From positions 55,912,855 to 55,976,854 of the forward strand of contig NC_044986.1 in the NCBI RefSeq assembly GCF_008728515.1: 64,000 bases of DNA, written 5' to 3'. The DNA is from Papio anubis. Lineage: Eukaryota > Chordata > Mammalia > Primates > Cercopithecidae. Below, piece after piece: positions 42,442 to 55,834 of the stretch. Numbering within the stretch: position 1 is the stretch's first letter; the number at the start of each line of letters is the position of its first letter. Below the pieces are notes generated by a model. The model worked only from the letters and a program-made list of their open reading frames with translations, was not told the DNA's origin and made no database searches. The position numbers were made by a program, and so were the translations under genes.

Positions 42442-42692
42442 CCAGCCATACTCTGGTACCTCTCAGGCAACCCTATTAACTCCCTATTGGCTCTGCTGAG
42501 TAAACCTTTGAACTCATAATTATGGGGAAACCTCCTCCAAATTCATGATCCCATAGTAAACCTGGAATCTTTCCTGAATGTGAGATGTGAACTTTCCTAG
42601 CACCTTCATTCCAGGGTCCTGATATTTCCCATGGATCTAACGCCCAGGTTCTCAGGTAAATAGTTATAACCCAGAATAAAAATCTTAAAAAT
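42442..42692. other. Intergenic, nothing recognised
   Basis: Unique-looking DNA right of the THE1 element. Confidence 0.5.
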
Positions 42693-42990
42693 GAGCCTGG
42701 TGTGGTGGCTCATGACTGTAAATTCCAGCTCTTTGGAAGGTCAAGGCAAGTGGATTGCTTGAGTCCAGGGGTTCAAAACCAGCTGGGCAACGTGGCAAAA
42801 CCCCATCTCTACAAAAAATATGAAAACCAGCCGGGCGTGGTGGCATGCACCTGTAGTCCTAGTTACGCAGGAGGCTGAGGTAAGAGGACGCCTTGAGCCC
42901 AGGAGGTTGAGGCTGCAGTGAGCCGAAATCACGCCACTGCACTCTAGTCTGGGTGACAGGGTGAGACCCTGTCTCAAACAAACAAACCAA
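42693..42990 (+). repeat. Old Alu (J-like)
   Basis: A plus-strand Alu, 'gagcctggtgtggtggctca' to '(caaa)n', with many changes and 'aggttgaggctgcagtgagc' of J type. Confidence 0.92.
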
Positions 42991-43404
42991 CCCCTTAAAA
43001 CAACAATAAGGAAATAAGTCCAATACCATTATCATATCTAGAAATTAACCATCATTCTTTCATATCAACTGTCCAGAGAGTGTTCAATCCATTTCCCCTT
43101 TGGTCCAGGCATCCCTGGTCACACAGCTGCTGACTGGCACATGGATAGGCAGGCTTCTTTGTTTCTGAGAGCATGCCTAGCCAACACACACATATACACA
43201 CGTGTAAGACAAGTGCATCTTCAGAGTTCACAGTCTTCCTTTCTCTCCAATATGAACCAAATCAGCCCCCTCCTCTTTGCTCTGACACCTCCAATAGCTT
43301 CCCAAGGGTTTCATGACAGCTGCCAATGGTCCCTACTCTGAAATTCCTTAGGTCTGTCAGGCCTGCCTCACAATACGTACACCCACCTTCTTACAAATTT
43401 TTTC
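42991..43404. other. Intergenic, nothing recognised
   Basis: Unique-looking DNA. Confidence 0.5.
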
Positions 43405-43515
43405 CCATCAAGTGGTTAAGATCACACGTTCTGGAGCCAGACTGTCTGGCCTTGTCATTTACTGCATGCATGATTCTTGGCAAGTTAGTTAAACTTTATG
43501 TGTCTCAGTTTATAG
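43405..43515 (+). repeat. MIR element
   Basis: 'gtggttaagatcacacgttc' 'tggagccagactgtctggcc' then 'cttggcaagttagttaaact' is a plus-strand MIR with its tRNA-like start. Confidence 0.8.
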
Positions 43516-44429
43516 TCAGACCCAGACAAAGAGGAACAGGATGAAGGGCAGCCAGCCTAGTCTAGACTGCCTGACAACAGCACAGCTGCAAGAAAAGTGA
43601 TTGCCCGGCGGAGCTCCTCAGGCCCCCTTGTAAAGTCCCTGCTTCTGTAGAATGAACTTCTGGCCTCCTGTCCTGGCTGAAAATTAGGATAATGGTGAGG
43701 GAAGATAAAGGCAGGCTAAGGTGGAAAAACTATGAATACAAAAGCCATGCTGCCTAAGAAACTTGCATACTCAAGCTCATCAAGAGATGAGCATACCTCA
43801 GTATAACGAACAGCCTTGCACTTGGCACCTGGGATCCTTCCTCCAAAAGCAGCTGCCTCTGCTGTCTTGAGATTCCTGAGGGAGTCTCACCCAATCTCTT
43901 GTCTCTGCTAAATCCAGACCAAGCTTGTTCTGACCCTGCAGCTGTGAATGGAATTTGAGCTTCCCAAAATAAATTACTTTCCCTACTGTCACCACTGCAC
44001 TTGCCATGAGAGCTCCAAACACCAGAGGCCTTCTGATGAAGGGGTTTCCACCTACCTCCGGGCGCAGAGACACGCTAGAACCAGCTCCAAAAGTTCACGA
44101 GAGCCAAGTGTTAAACTTCCATGAATTTTGTGAGCTGGCTGTTAAGCAGACAATATTAAAAATTAAATTATATAGATTGACATTTCAAAAGTTTATATTA
44201 AGAACAAAGGTGGTACATAGTCAAAACACGCCACCTTCCTAATTATTTTACATTGTACTTTTATCATGCTCTTAAGGTTATTTATATTTAATATATTTGT
44301 ATGGTAGAAAACCTATACGATGTTGTACTATGGCACATGTCTCTCCAAGTTCAGCGAATTCACATGGGTGGATCAAAATCAGCCATGGTGGTGGGTATTT
44401 ACACTACAAAAATCAGCAAGCAATAACAT
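43516..44429. other. Unclassified, partly LTR-like
   Basis: 43560-44000 ends in 'aataaattactttccctact', which recalls an LTR polyadenylation region. A 91-codon open frame on the minus strand (44073-43798) has a hydrophobic stretch near its start but no domain that I recognise. Confidence 0.35.
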
Positions 44430-44442
44430 TCAGAGCTATTCT

Positions 44443-44748
44443 GCCAGGCATGGTGGGTCACGCCAATAATCCCAGCACTTTGGGAGGCCGAGGTGGGTGG
44501 ATCATGAAGTCAGGAGTTTGAGACCAGCCTGACTAAGATGGTTAAACCCTGTCTCTACTAAAAATACAAAAATTAGCCAGGCGTGGTGGCAGGTGCCTGT
44601 AATCCCAGCTACTCTGGAAGCTGAGGCAGGAGAATCACTTGAACCCAGGTGGCAGAGGTTGCAGTGAGCCGAGATCGTGCCACTGCCCTCCAGCCTAGGT
44701 GACAGAGTGAGACTCTGCCTCAAAAATAATACATAAATAAATAAATAA
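44443..44748 (+). repeat. Alu with target-site duplication
   Basis: A plus-strand S-like Alu with (TAAA)n tail. The duplication tcagagctattct is perfect at 44430-44442 and 44749-44761. Confidence 0.95.
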
Positions 44749-44761
44749 TCAGAGCTATTCT

Positions 44762-45295
44762 CTCAGAAAGCAAAACTGTTAAACATTTATCAACACACAC
44801 CTGTCTGACTCATCTCTGTAACTCTCGTCCTCTGAGCACATCCTCATCTCAGCTTGCTGAAATCATGCTATATATGGAATTTGGGAAGAGTAAGGGGCAA
44901 ATTAGATAGTATCACAGATGAGAACCCACTAACACTTTGATCTTCTCTCATATCTTGACCAATGTGGAGGCTCATAATACTGATTTATCACAGTCCCTTG
45001 TGTCTACAGACCACCTTATTATTAGCTGAACACGTGCTAGGAACTTCTGGTGCAGACCTCTCTCCAAACCGGGTTTCATTTTCACCTCTTTTTCCCAAGC
45101 ATGCACACAAGCTCCAGCCATATCAAACTTCTTCGCTCCTGAACTACTCTATGCCAGAGGATAGGTATTGTAGGTATTGTTAAGCGCTAGCTGATTGTGC
45201 AATGGAGGGATGATTCCCTGCTGCCACCTTATCTTTCAAGAGAAAATAGGAATCTGGGTTTTTACAAATGCAAGTCTGCTTCAGTTTTTAATTAA
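44762..45295. other. Intergenic, nothing recognised
   Basis: Unique-looking DNA. A small direct repeat 'aggtattgt' occurs twice at about 45161-45180. Confidence 0.5.
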
Positions 45296-45306
45296 AAACT
45301 ATTTCA

Positions 45307-45602
45307 GGCTGGGTGCGGTGGCTCATGCCTGTAATCCCAGCACTTTGGGAGGCCGAGGTGGGAAGATCACCTGAGGTCCGGAGTTCGAGACCAGCCTGAC
45401 CAACATGAAGAAACCCTATCTCTACTAAAAGTACAAAATTAGCCGGGCATGGTGGTGCATACCTGTAGTCCCAGCTACTCGGGAGGCTGAGGCAGGAGAA
45501 TTGCTTGAATCCGGGAGGCGGAGGTTGCAGTGAGCTAAGGTCGTGCCATTGCACTCCAGCCGGGGCAACAGGAGCAAAACTCCATCTCCAAAAAAAAAAA
45601 AA
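45307..45602 (+). repeat. Alu
   Basis: A full-length plus-strand S-like Alu, with 'aactatttca' on the left and 'agtatttca' on the right as a short duplication. Confidence 0.93.
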
Positions 45603-45611
45603 AGTATTTCA

Positions 45612-46374
45612 AATTTTCATGTGTTCAAGCTAAACCAAATGATGGTGAGAGCTTTTTAGCACCCCCAGTCCACCTGTAACAGACCTAGTGTAAGGCATCA
45701 TGCCCTGTGGCCCACCTGATTTCACTGTGGACACTCATGCACCTTGCCAGCATCCTTCATTAAGCATGAGGCGGGCACTGGAGAGCCTTGACGAAGCCTC
45801 TTAAACACAATCCAGAAAACCCAAATTGGGCTCGGGGGGGTCATTCTCTTCAGGGGCACCTTCAACCGATGGGTGAAAGGAGCCAGTGGACCCCAGTTCC
45901 AGCAGCTCAGTCCTCTGGTGGGACAATGCCAAAGCATGCTCCGAGTTATTCCTTGGGGATACCTTGAGTTCCAATTGCCCACTCACTAACCAGCTCTTAC
46001 CTTTCACGGGCCTCACTTTCTCTACTCTCCCTCTACTTCCTGTCTCCCAGTCCCCACATAGGCTGATCCTTCTGTCCTAGACCCTTCACCTAAATCCCAC
46101 CTGTTCTTCAATAAACTGCTTAAGGATCAATTGCTTCTGAAGCCTTCTCTGACCCTTCTTTTCTTCTGATGCTGAGGAGTCCCGATCCCGATACTCACCG
46201 GACTTGAGAAGGAAATGCAGCCTCCTTTCTCCCCGCTGCACTCTCAGTGCCACACACAATGGCTGATATAATTGGTGTTTTAAGAATATTTGTAGAATGA
46301 ATGAAATGATGTTGGAAATAGTGAAGCTACAATACAAAAAGAGAACCTCTTAGCCTCTAAAGTTTTAACACTAA
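45612..46374. other. Intergenic, nothing recognised
   Basis: Unique-looking DNA without a supported exon. Confidence 0.5.
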
Positions 46375-46500
46375 TATGTTCATTTGATCCTAAAGACACC
46401 ATTCTCATTCCTCTTTTATAGATGAGGAAATAGAAGCTTTAAAATTGCACTTAGACCAGACTTGAACTCACAGGACTCTTTCTACAGTACCTGGCTACCT
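46375..46500 (-). repeat. MIR element
   Basis: 'ctcattcctcttttatagat' 'gaggaaatagaagctttaaa' then 'agacttgaactcacaggac' follows the reverse MIR order. Confidence 0.65.
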
Positions 46501-46679
46501 TAAGCCGTGAGGCTTCATGTCCAACACTAATATGATGAATTTGGGTAGTAAGTCCCCAGGGTTAATAATTTCCCAATAGTGGTCTACCAGAACACAGGCA
46601 AAGCTCGCCTGGTGAAAGAAAAGTAGATCACAGGCTTAACTTGAATTTAAACAGTTCTCTGCTCCACCACAATCCCAGA

Positions 46680-46982
46680 TTTTTTTTTTTTTTGAGACAG
46701 GTCTCACTCTGATGCCCAGGCTGGAATGCAGTGGCATGATCATAGCTCGCTGCAGCCTAAAATTCCTGGGCTCAGGCGATCCTTCCTCCTCAGCCTCCCG
46801 AGTAGTTAGAAAGACAGGCGTGCACCACCATGCCTGGCTAATTTTTAATTTTTAGTAGAGATGGGGATCTTACTACGTTGATCAGGCTGGTCTCAAACTC
46901 CCGGCTTCAAGCAATCCTCCTGCCTTGGCTGAGAGGATTGTGGGGATTACAGGTGTGAGCCACTGTGCACCTGTGCCCGACC
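46680..46982 (-). repeat. Old Alu (J-like)
   Basis: A minus-strand, diverged Alu with a disturbed stretch near its head ('cttggctgagaggattgtgg'). Confidence 0.9.
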
Positions 46983-47029
46983 AGCAGGGGTGCCTTTTAT
47001 TGTTTCTCAGGCACATTCAAAGAGCACGA

Positions 47030-47310
47030 ACATGAATCCACAAAAGACTTAAAACCAGTTTTGTTTTAAATTTCAGATATTGTATTTTTTTATCTCTAAA
47101 GATCAAGTTAGGTTTTATTTTCTATTTTTCTTCTCATGCTTATACTTCGCTGTCTTCTTGAACACATGGAGAACGTTTATAAGTGTCTGTTTTCACGTCC
47201 TTGTCTGCTAATTCTATCATTGTTTCCCTGAGAGAAAAACATCTGTTTTTCAGAGTCTGACTGTCCCTTTTTTGTTTTTAAGGTGAAAAGTTTAAGATTA
47301 ATTACTCAGA
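47030..47310 (-). repeat. Old L1M fragment
   Basis: 'cttgaacacatggagaacgt' and 'gtccttgtctgctaattcta' are common antisense L1M 3' phrases. The ends are uncertain. Confidence 0.5.
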
Positions 47311-48133
47311 TCTCCTCTTGGGGTAGTTAGCTATCTTGAAAGTTGCACTAGGTTATTAGTAGAGTATCAGAGAACAAGACCTTTGGAAAAAGATATAAAT
47401 ATATTCAGCTCAATAGCACTCAATGCAGTATGAAACCAGGGATGAGACTGGACAGAAAACTTTAAGGAACAGGAATTCAATCTCTCATGTCAACATGTGC
47501 ATCAGACACAAACCATGATTTACCATGCACTCACTTCTTCCTGTTTTTCTAAAGAGAATGTTTAAAAGTTTGAGCTGAATTATATATTAGTGACAGAATA
47601 TAATTGCATTTCCACAAGTTTTTAATTTAAATAGCCTACATGTTAAAACAAGGACCTCTCAGATCTACTTAAGAGTTCTACATAAACACAAAAAACGTTC
47701 TAGACCAACTGTTTCAATTTTAGAAGCACCATGTGGATATATAGCCTTTAAAAGATATTAAAATTTTATAAAGTACACATGCAGCTTAATCTTTGTTTTC
47801 AAAGCACTTTGTTTAAATATTTTTCTTCAAATTTGACCTGAAATAAGAACCGCGATCTCCGCCGACAGAAAATTGAGGTTAGGGCAGGACGAAGGTAAGA
47901 CTTGAATCCAGAGGTCCCGGCAAATTCCTTGGCTAATATTTTCATCAAGTTACAACTAAAATCCTGCCGCCATGGGTAGAGAGTTTTGTCATTTGATCAT
48001 TTCAACCAAATTAAAAATTCATTGCCTTCACTAAGTTAAAATGGAATCCTGCTTAAGCCAGAGACAGTCAAGATTCACTGGTTTATTTACTTTTACATAG
48101 AAAAGAGCCTAGATCTAAACAGTCTGTACTCAT
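47311..48133. other. Intergenic, nothing recognised
   Basis: AT-rich unique-looking sequence. Confidence 0.5.
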
Positions 48134-48147
48134 AAGACGGCATCACA

Positions 48148-48449
48148 TCATGCCTGTAATCCCAGCACTTTCGGAGGCCGAGGTGGGTGGATCACTGGAG
48201 GTCAGGAGTTCGAGACCAGCCTGGCCAAGATGGCAAAACCCCATCTCTACTAAAAATGCAAAAAATTAGCTGGGTGTGGTGGTGGGCACCTGTAATCCCA
48301 GCTACTCGGAAGGCTGAGGCAGAAGAATTGCTTGAATGCAGGAGGCGGAGGTTGTAGTGAGCCGAACTCCAGACTGGGTGACAGAGAAAGACTCCGTCTC
48401 AAAAAAAAAAAAAAAAAAAAAAAACAAAAACCAAAAAAAGCAAAAAAGA
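48148..48449 (+). repeat. 5'-truncated Alu
   Basis: Lacks the first 20 or so bases and starts at 'tcatgcctgtaatcccagc'. The duplication aagacggcatcaca is perfect at 48134-48147 and 48450-48463. A gap removes part of the right arm before 'ctccagactggg'. Confidence 0.94.
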
Positions 48450-48654
48450 AAGACGGCATCACAAATGGGTTCTTGAAAACCATATTCCTAAGAGGATCCC
48501 GTGAGTACTGTGCATTTCTTCCACAGAATGTGGACTCTAACTACCGTGGGCTTACAAAAATGCAACTGATAAACCATATACCCCCCAAGCATGTGTAAAA
48601 CATTACCCCAAATACTCAGTCATTGGATGGATGTGGAAAAGACTAGTCCACGTC

Positions 48655-48815
48655 TGATTTTGTGTGTGGACTATACTGTACCTTCACATCAATTTTCTCA
48701 TTTTAGCCAGGCACATAAATAACATTTTTATTTTATAGGTAAGGAACTTGGGTCCCAGAAAAGTTAAGTAACTATCCCAGGAAAATAATTGGTACTCAAA
48801 CCTAGAATTGATCCC
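48655..48815 (-). repeat. MIR element
   Basis: 'atttttattttataggtaag' 'gaacttgggtcccagaaaag' 'ttaagtaactatcccagg' follows the reverse MIR order. Confidence 0.7.
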
Positions 48816-48959
48816 AAAGCAATGCTTCCAACAAAGTAGAGAAAAAAAACACCATACAGGTGGATTGAAACTTTAAAGCTCATGAAACATTCCAAATGTG
48901 ACATCCAAATTCTGTACATATATGTTTGTAACATTTTGGAAATGGGTGTGGATTTCCTT

Positions 48960-49104
48960 TTCATAACCTCCTAGGTTTACTGCTTTAAACTGAAATACAA
49001 TACAAATACAGAGCAGTGCAGAAATCGTTAAGTGTACAGTTCAATGAATTTTCAAAACCTCAATATATCCAAGTAGCCAGCACTCTGATTAAGGAATAAA
49101 ACCA
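48960..49104. other. Possible old L1M fragment
   Basis: 'aagtgtacagttcaatgaat' 'tttcaaaacctcaatatatc' resembles old L1M 3' sequence. Confidence 0.35.
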
Positions 49105-49420
49105 ACCAGGCATGGTGGCTCAGGCCTGTAATCCCAGCATTTTAAGAGGCTGAGGCAGGTGGATCACCTGAGGTCCGGAGTTTGAGACCAGCCTGGTCAA
49201 TGTGGCAAAACCTCCATCTCTACTAAAAATACAAAAATTAACTTGTATTGGCGTGTTGGCGCACACCTGTAGTCCCAGCTACTTGGGAGGCTGAAGCAGG
49301 AGAATTGCTTGAACCCGGGAGGTGGAGGTTGCAGTGAGCCAAGATAGCACCACTGCACTCCAGCCTGAGTGACAGAGTGAGACTCTGTCAAAAAAACCAA
49401 ACAAACAACAACAACAACAA
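49105..49420 (+). repeat. Alu
   Basis: A full-length plus-strand Alu with an A-rich (CAA)n tail and an irregular linker ('aacttgtattggcgtg'). Confidence 0.92.
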
Positions 49421-49467
49421 AAAACTATACTAGCCCCTTTCATGCCATCATTCCTAAGTTTACTGGT

Positions 49468-49632
49468 TTTTTTTTCTTTTTTTGAGATGACATATTCCTT
49501 TGGCACCCAAACTGGAGTGCAATGGTGCCATCGTAGCTCACTACAGCCTTGAAGTCTCAAGGCTCAAGTGATCCTCCCTCCCCAGACTCCTGAGTAGCTG
49601 GGACTACAGGCTTGTGTCACTGCACCCAGCTG
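49468..49632 (-). repeat. Alu monomer-like fragment
   Basis: About 165 bases with one arm only ('gagatgacatattcctttgg' to 'gtcactgcacccagctg'). It is an old minus-strand half-Alu. Confidence 0.8.
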
Positions 49633-49784
49633 TTTAAATTTACTTTCTAAGGCAGTCTTTAGAGTTTACAATTTAAGTTAGATGTCTGTCAGACGCAACA
49701 GAGAAACAATGTTTTTTTTCCGCAAAGATCGAAATGAAAAAAGGTAGGGTTTAAGGCTCAAGAGGTACATTTTAAAAAATTATC

Positions 49785-49790
49785 TTTATT
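49785..49790 (-). terminator. CCDC6: Polyadenylation signal AATAAA of CCDC6
   Basis: tttatt on the plus strand is AATAAA on the coding strand. It is the canonical hexamer that I noticed at the far end of the repeat-free block. Cleavage is expected at about 49760-49777. Confidence 0.7.
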
Positions 49791-50436
49791 TAGGTTTCTG
49801 ATTCAGCACATGTATCAAAGACTAATCAACATAAAGGAGTAAATAAGACATTAATTGAAAGTCTTACATCTCTCTAAACTCTGACCAAGAATGTCAAGAT
49901 TGCCACTATTACCAGAACTCCAACCTAGTCAAGTTGTAGACAAGCTATCATGAACAACATACAGTGTGCACAGATATGCAGAGGCAAAAGGCATGCTAGC
50001 GCTTGGCTCTCCTCTTTTCCTTGTTGACATCTTTCTGTTGGACAGTCCACTTTTGCTTTCCAGGCTAAGTTCCAAATCAAGTCCAAAGAAGGCTCAGGGT
50101 CAACCTGACCAGATACTCTTCTGGAGGAATGCATTCTTAAACTGTTGTGCCTGCAACTTTGTTTTTGCCAGGATGAAGTTCAGACCGAGATGTACGATAC
50201 AATCTAGATGACGGTGCAGACTAAGTCAAGAACTAAAGTTGAGCAGTAACCCGAGTTAAGGCATGAATGCACACACACACATGCACACACACAGCACCCA
50301 TGCTATCAAGACACAGGATTTTTTTCAGTTGCCTCACGAGAGGCAACCTGGGCTTGGCAGTTAATGAGAACTGCTGAGCATTCCAGAAAATGCCCCCCAT
50401 GACTTTATGCTAACAGCTGTGTGTATGTTTTAATCA

Positions 50437-50552
50437 AAAAATTAAAGAAAAAGAAAAACTAAAAAAAAAAAAAAAAAAAGAAAAAAGAAAAAAGAAAAAC
50501 CAACCAAACAACAACAACAACAAAAAACAAACAAAAAAACCCACCAAAAACC
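50437..50552 (-). repeat. U-rich tract in the 3' UTR
   Basis: On the plus strand an A-rich run with (CAA)n and 'gaaaaaa' units. In the mRNA it is a U/GU-rich stretch of about 115 nt with no Alu body attached. Confidence 0.8.
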
Positions 50553-53500
50553 TAGAAACCCCTTAATCTCTTACAATGGCTCTTGAGCATGGAACTCATG
50601 TAGCAGCATCAATGGCTGGCTCTTTAACAATTTGGAAATAAAAGGTTGTTTTACTATGTATTTCTTTGGTAGTCATCACTACAAAGTTTTCAGTGTTGGT
50701 TACCTATAAGACAAGTACTAGACAGAAGATCAAGTTACACAGAAATATTTCTTCTGTACTGATAAGATACAAATATTGAGCTCTCAAAGCACAAGTTACT
50801 ATGCTTTTTCTTGCCTTATTGGGCATTCTCTAAAAGCAAGGCTTTGTGCAGGAAAAGTTCATGTCTACCTAAGGGTGATACATGTTCTATTTTCCTACAA
50901 GTGAACAATTAACAAAAATTCACATTATCAATTGTTTCTGGTTGAATCCATTAGAAGCCAATTACAAAGGGACAGCAGCACTTGGTGTCAAAGCCACTTT
51001 CTGGTCACACATTCATTCCATGGTTGCTAGTCAGTATCTCAGGAGGTCAGAATTTAAAACTCCTTTCAGTCAACAAAGGAGTAAGTTCAATTTAAGACTT
51101 CCACTATCTGCCAAATTTCTAGAATTCTGTCTAGAGTGCTAGCATGCTTGATGAGAGAAAGCAGTTCAGAGCCCAGAGAGGTGTCAGGTATTAGGTAAGT
51201 TAATTTGGTTTTGTATAAAAGGCATGGTAATCTGGCAACAGAGTACTTATCCTATTAGCAGCACAGTGGTAGCCAAGGGTCTCTGTCTGCAAGACAGGAA
51301 AATGAAGCTACTGAAGTCCCTGTTGCTCCCGCCTGCCTGCAGGATGGCTACTGATTTTACAAAGGCCTTCTGGGAGCCAATCCAGGGCTCACCTGGGAGA
51401 GTGGGTAACAGAATGGCAGTAACCATGTTTGGCCCCCATGAGAAGTGCCTGACTGAGGGAAGTCAGCTGCCCATGGGTGAGGGGGCTCTTGCCATTATGG
51501 GCTCAGAATCTGAATCTTACTGATCCCTGGTAGCTAGATAATTGCCAAGAAATTGTCCTAGCTGGTACTACCCAAGTGTTACAGTCTCTGTATAGGGTCC
51601 TCAAACACTTTAAAGGACATGAACCATCAAATTCAAAAGAGTAGTGTTTGTTCTATCAGTTCTGAATGTCCACAGGGAGGGGCAACTAGATTTATGCGGA
51701 AAAAGTGCTGTTTGAAGGAGCTGTGTTTTCTTTCGAACGGAAGTGACTTTGGGAACCAGAACATTTCTGCAGATGTCTGAATGTCAAGAACCTATCTCTA
51801 AAAGGCATTTATCAGGAATTGTTTGCTCACTCCAAGTGCTTTTTAAAAATTCAACATATGGCAATGTTTTAATTTTTGTGCTTTCAAGAGGTAACTAAAT
51901 CAATAGGAAGCTGAGGGAAGAACATTCCATTATGGACTTCCTTGTTTGGCTGCAAGACACTATCCACAGCATTGAAATCTATAATCTCATAAAAGATTCT
52001 TATAAACATCTACCATATTTCTCCTATAAGAAAAACTGAGAACTGTACCATGAAGGCAAAATGTTTGCCTACTCTCAGAATTCCTTGGAATGGCAATGTA
52101 CCAGGAGGGTCAGTGAACTGTTGGTGAAAATTTCGGGTTTGACATGGCCCAGTCTGATCGCATCAAAAACCTAAAGCCTTAACGATTAAATGCCAAACTT
52201 CTTCCCTGCATCTGAGAACTGTATTATGATTATGTATATTACACATACATTCTAAATAAAATTTATATAGACCTACAGTTTCTTCCCAACAATTGAGTGA
52301 TGTTCTCAGTTTGGGGGTGGAAGCAGGAAGAGGTGAAAAAATCTTATTGTTGCTTTTACTCTCAAGTTCTTAAAATGCTAGTCAAACACTATTATCCAAC
52401 AAGACTTTTTTTTTCATTCTGTTAACTCTTAAATATGTATTCGAAGGCAAAAATGGAGGTTTCTATACTGTACAATATTAAATATCTACAATGTCATGGT
52501 TCCTTATTTTTAGGAGTGTGTTTAATAAAGAGTTGGCTATTAGAGATGGCTGTCACAAAACATGGACTCTTAAAAATTACTGATAAATTACTTTTCAGTT
52601 CTCTGATTATATCCAACAGATACACATTCTTGTCATAAAATATACATTCTCTAGTAAGTTATTTTCATCCACAGCATATATAAATATGCAAACACAGGTG
52701 GTAAAAATCATTTTACTACCAAAGTACAAAACAGCAACTGCTGAAAAACAAAAATTAAGATGTTGCTAGTATTAAGAAAAGAGTGACTCAGTGTTCCACT
52801 GCAAAGTGAAACCAAATGATTTGTGCTAAATGAATGAAAATAATGTATTCAGAATATACTTCTTTGTACACTGCACTTGCTTATACTGGGTGAAATGAGC
52901 AGCCATCATTGCTAATGGGCTACTTTCCTTTATACCTTTTTTCTTTTTTGCCAAGCAATACAGTATTTTCTGGCCATTATGCCAAGATATTCCGATAATG
53001 TCCATATCAAATAGTATTTTCTAATAGTATTTTGCACCTTTAAAATATTTGTTCGAACTCTACTTTAAGAGAACACAAATGAAGAATGAAAGGGGAAGCC
53101 GCACTGTTTTTGTTACAATCATACTGCCTTCTGCAGCAGAAATCAAATAACACATTCTAATTAGCCATTGAAACCACGGGTGAGTAGGACAACATTTATC
53201 GACTCATGTTAGAGGGGGCCAGGTTAGGTAGATTAACATGAAGGATAAAAAAGAGAATCACATCTTAATATACGATAATTATCCATCCCATTTATGTGGA
53301 GAAGGTACAGCCACATGATTCATTACTTTAGGCCATCTGTTTTACAAGAGACATGGATGTCAATAATACAATGAAAATAACCTGTAAAAAGTGTATCTGT
53401 AGAAAGTTCTGTTAAACAGAAAATGTGTCTTGGGCACTGATTCATCTAACTTTCTGTTCTATACTGAAAGCCAGATTTTCAAAGGTCTCAATTGTAGTGC

Positions 53501-53956
53501 TGAATTATTGGTATGTCTGGTAAACACCGTTATAATGAGAGAAGAGGGTAACAACAGCTCAGTAATTTACTGCAAATTCATGGAAAAAAATATAAAAAAG
53601 ATATCCCTTTTCCTTTTACAAACCTAAAAGCCAGGAGAATGAAGCTCTGGGCCAAGCAAAAATTGCACACTGCTGCTGAAATACCAAATACCGAATAGCG
53701 AAGGTTCCAGCCAGGGAATGGACGTACATGAAGATTCAAGTAAAACACTGATGGAAAAAGTCGTCTGGTTAGTGTTGTAGACCCACAACACTGGCTGCAT
53801 TTCTGACAAACATTTACAACACAATGGATAGTGAAGCCTAGATAACCTCAGTGCAAATAAGTCATATCCAAATATGCCAGAGAAGGAAGCCTTTGGCGTT
53901 GAGTAGACGGCTCCATTGGATGAGTCCCAACTTGAAATTCAGACTAAGCTCATGCA

Positions 53957-54151
53957 TTAAGGCTGGGAGGAGGGGTGCACCGAATGTTGCGAAGGAGTGG
54001 GCTGCGAGGTGGCTGCTGAGGGGACCGTGGGCTGCATGGGTGGCGGAGGTGGAGGCGGAGGTGGCTGGACTGGTGTCTGTGTGTTGGGAGATGGAGGCGG
54101 CGTGGGCCGTTTGAATTTGTCAGGACTGTTGCTTCTCCGTGGTGAAGGCCT
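53957..54151 (-). CDS. CCDC6: CCDC6 last coding exon
   Basis: 64 codons plus stop TAA. The acceptor 'cccctctgcag' precedes the first base, and the exon opens in phase 0 with R-P-S-P-R-R-S-N-S. It encodes the proline-rich C-terminus of CCDC6, a coiled-coil phosphoprotein linked to DNA-damage checkpoint control and known as a fusion partner of RET in thyroid cancer. Visible are SPRRSNSP and TPPPSPNTQTP (likely proline-directed phosphosites), a run of nine prolines (coded by the GGC/GGT-rich tract on the plus strand at about 54040-54066) that suits SH3 or WW binding, and a Ser/Thr/Gln/Pro tail ending SVHPSSQP. The identification is by recognition of the protein wording; the splice frame supports it. 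Confidence 0.88.
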   Translation of the reverse strand, partial: RPSPRRSNSPDKFKRPTPPPSPNTQTPVQPPPPPPPPPMQPTVPSAATSQPTPSQHSVHPSSQP

Positions 54152-55664
<1,513 letters not shown>

Positions 55665-55834
55665 TCATTTTAAGCTCAACTATCATGTCTTCAACTCTCT
55701 AGGAGGTTTTAAATTGCAGTAGTTCTCCATCACCCACAAAAATACAAACAGATGAAAAGAACGGTGGGCTCACTAAATGGTGTGGATAACAAGGGCAATA
55801 AAAATTAATTCCTAGGATAGAATAGACAGCCCAG

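Larger units (their letters stand above)
49770..53956 (-). other. CCDC6: 3' UTR of CCDC6
   Basis: About 4.2 kb between the stop codon (53957-53959) and the polyadenylation signal at 49785-49790. I find no Alu, L1, LTR or MIR in it, although the DNA on both sides is packed with them, as expected of a transcribed and partly conserved UTR. It contains a (CA)n-like run (50268-50294) and a long U-rich tract in the RNA sense (50437-50552). Its length fits the long 3' UTR known for this gene. The exact cleavage site is inferred. Confidence 0.8.

Noticed and set aside
43798..44073. 91-codon minus-strand frame starting MSLRPEVGG with a hydrophobic stretch
   Set aside because: No recognised family, no splice or promoter context, and the plus strand looks LTR-like. 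More likely a chance frame.
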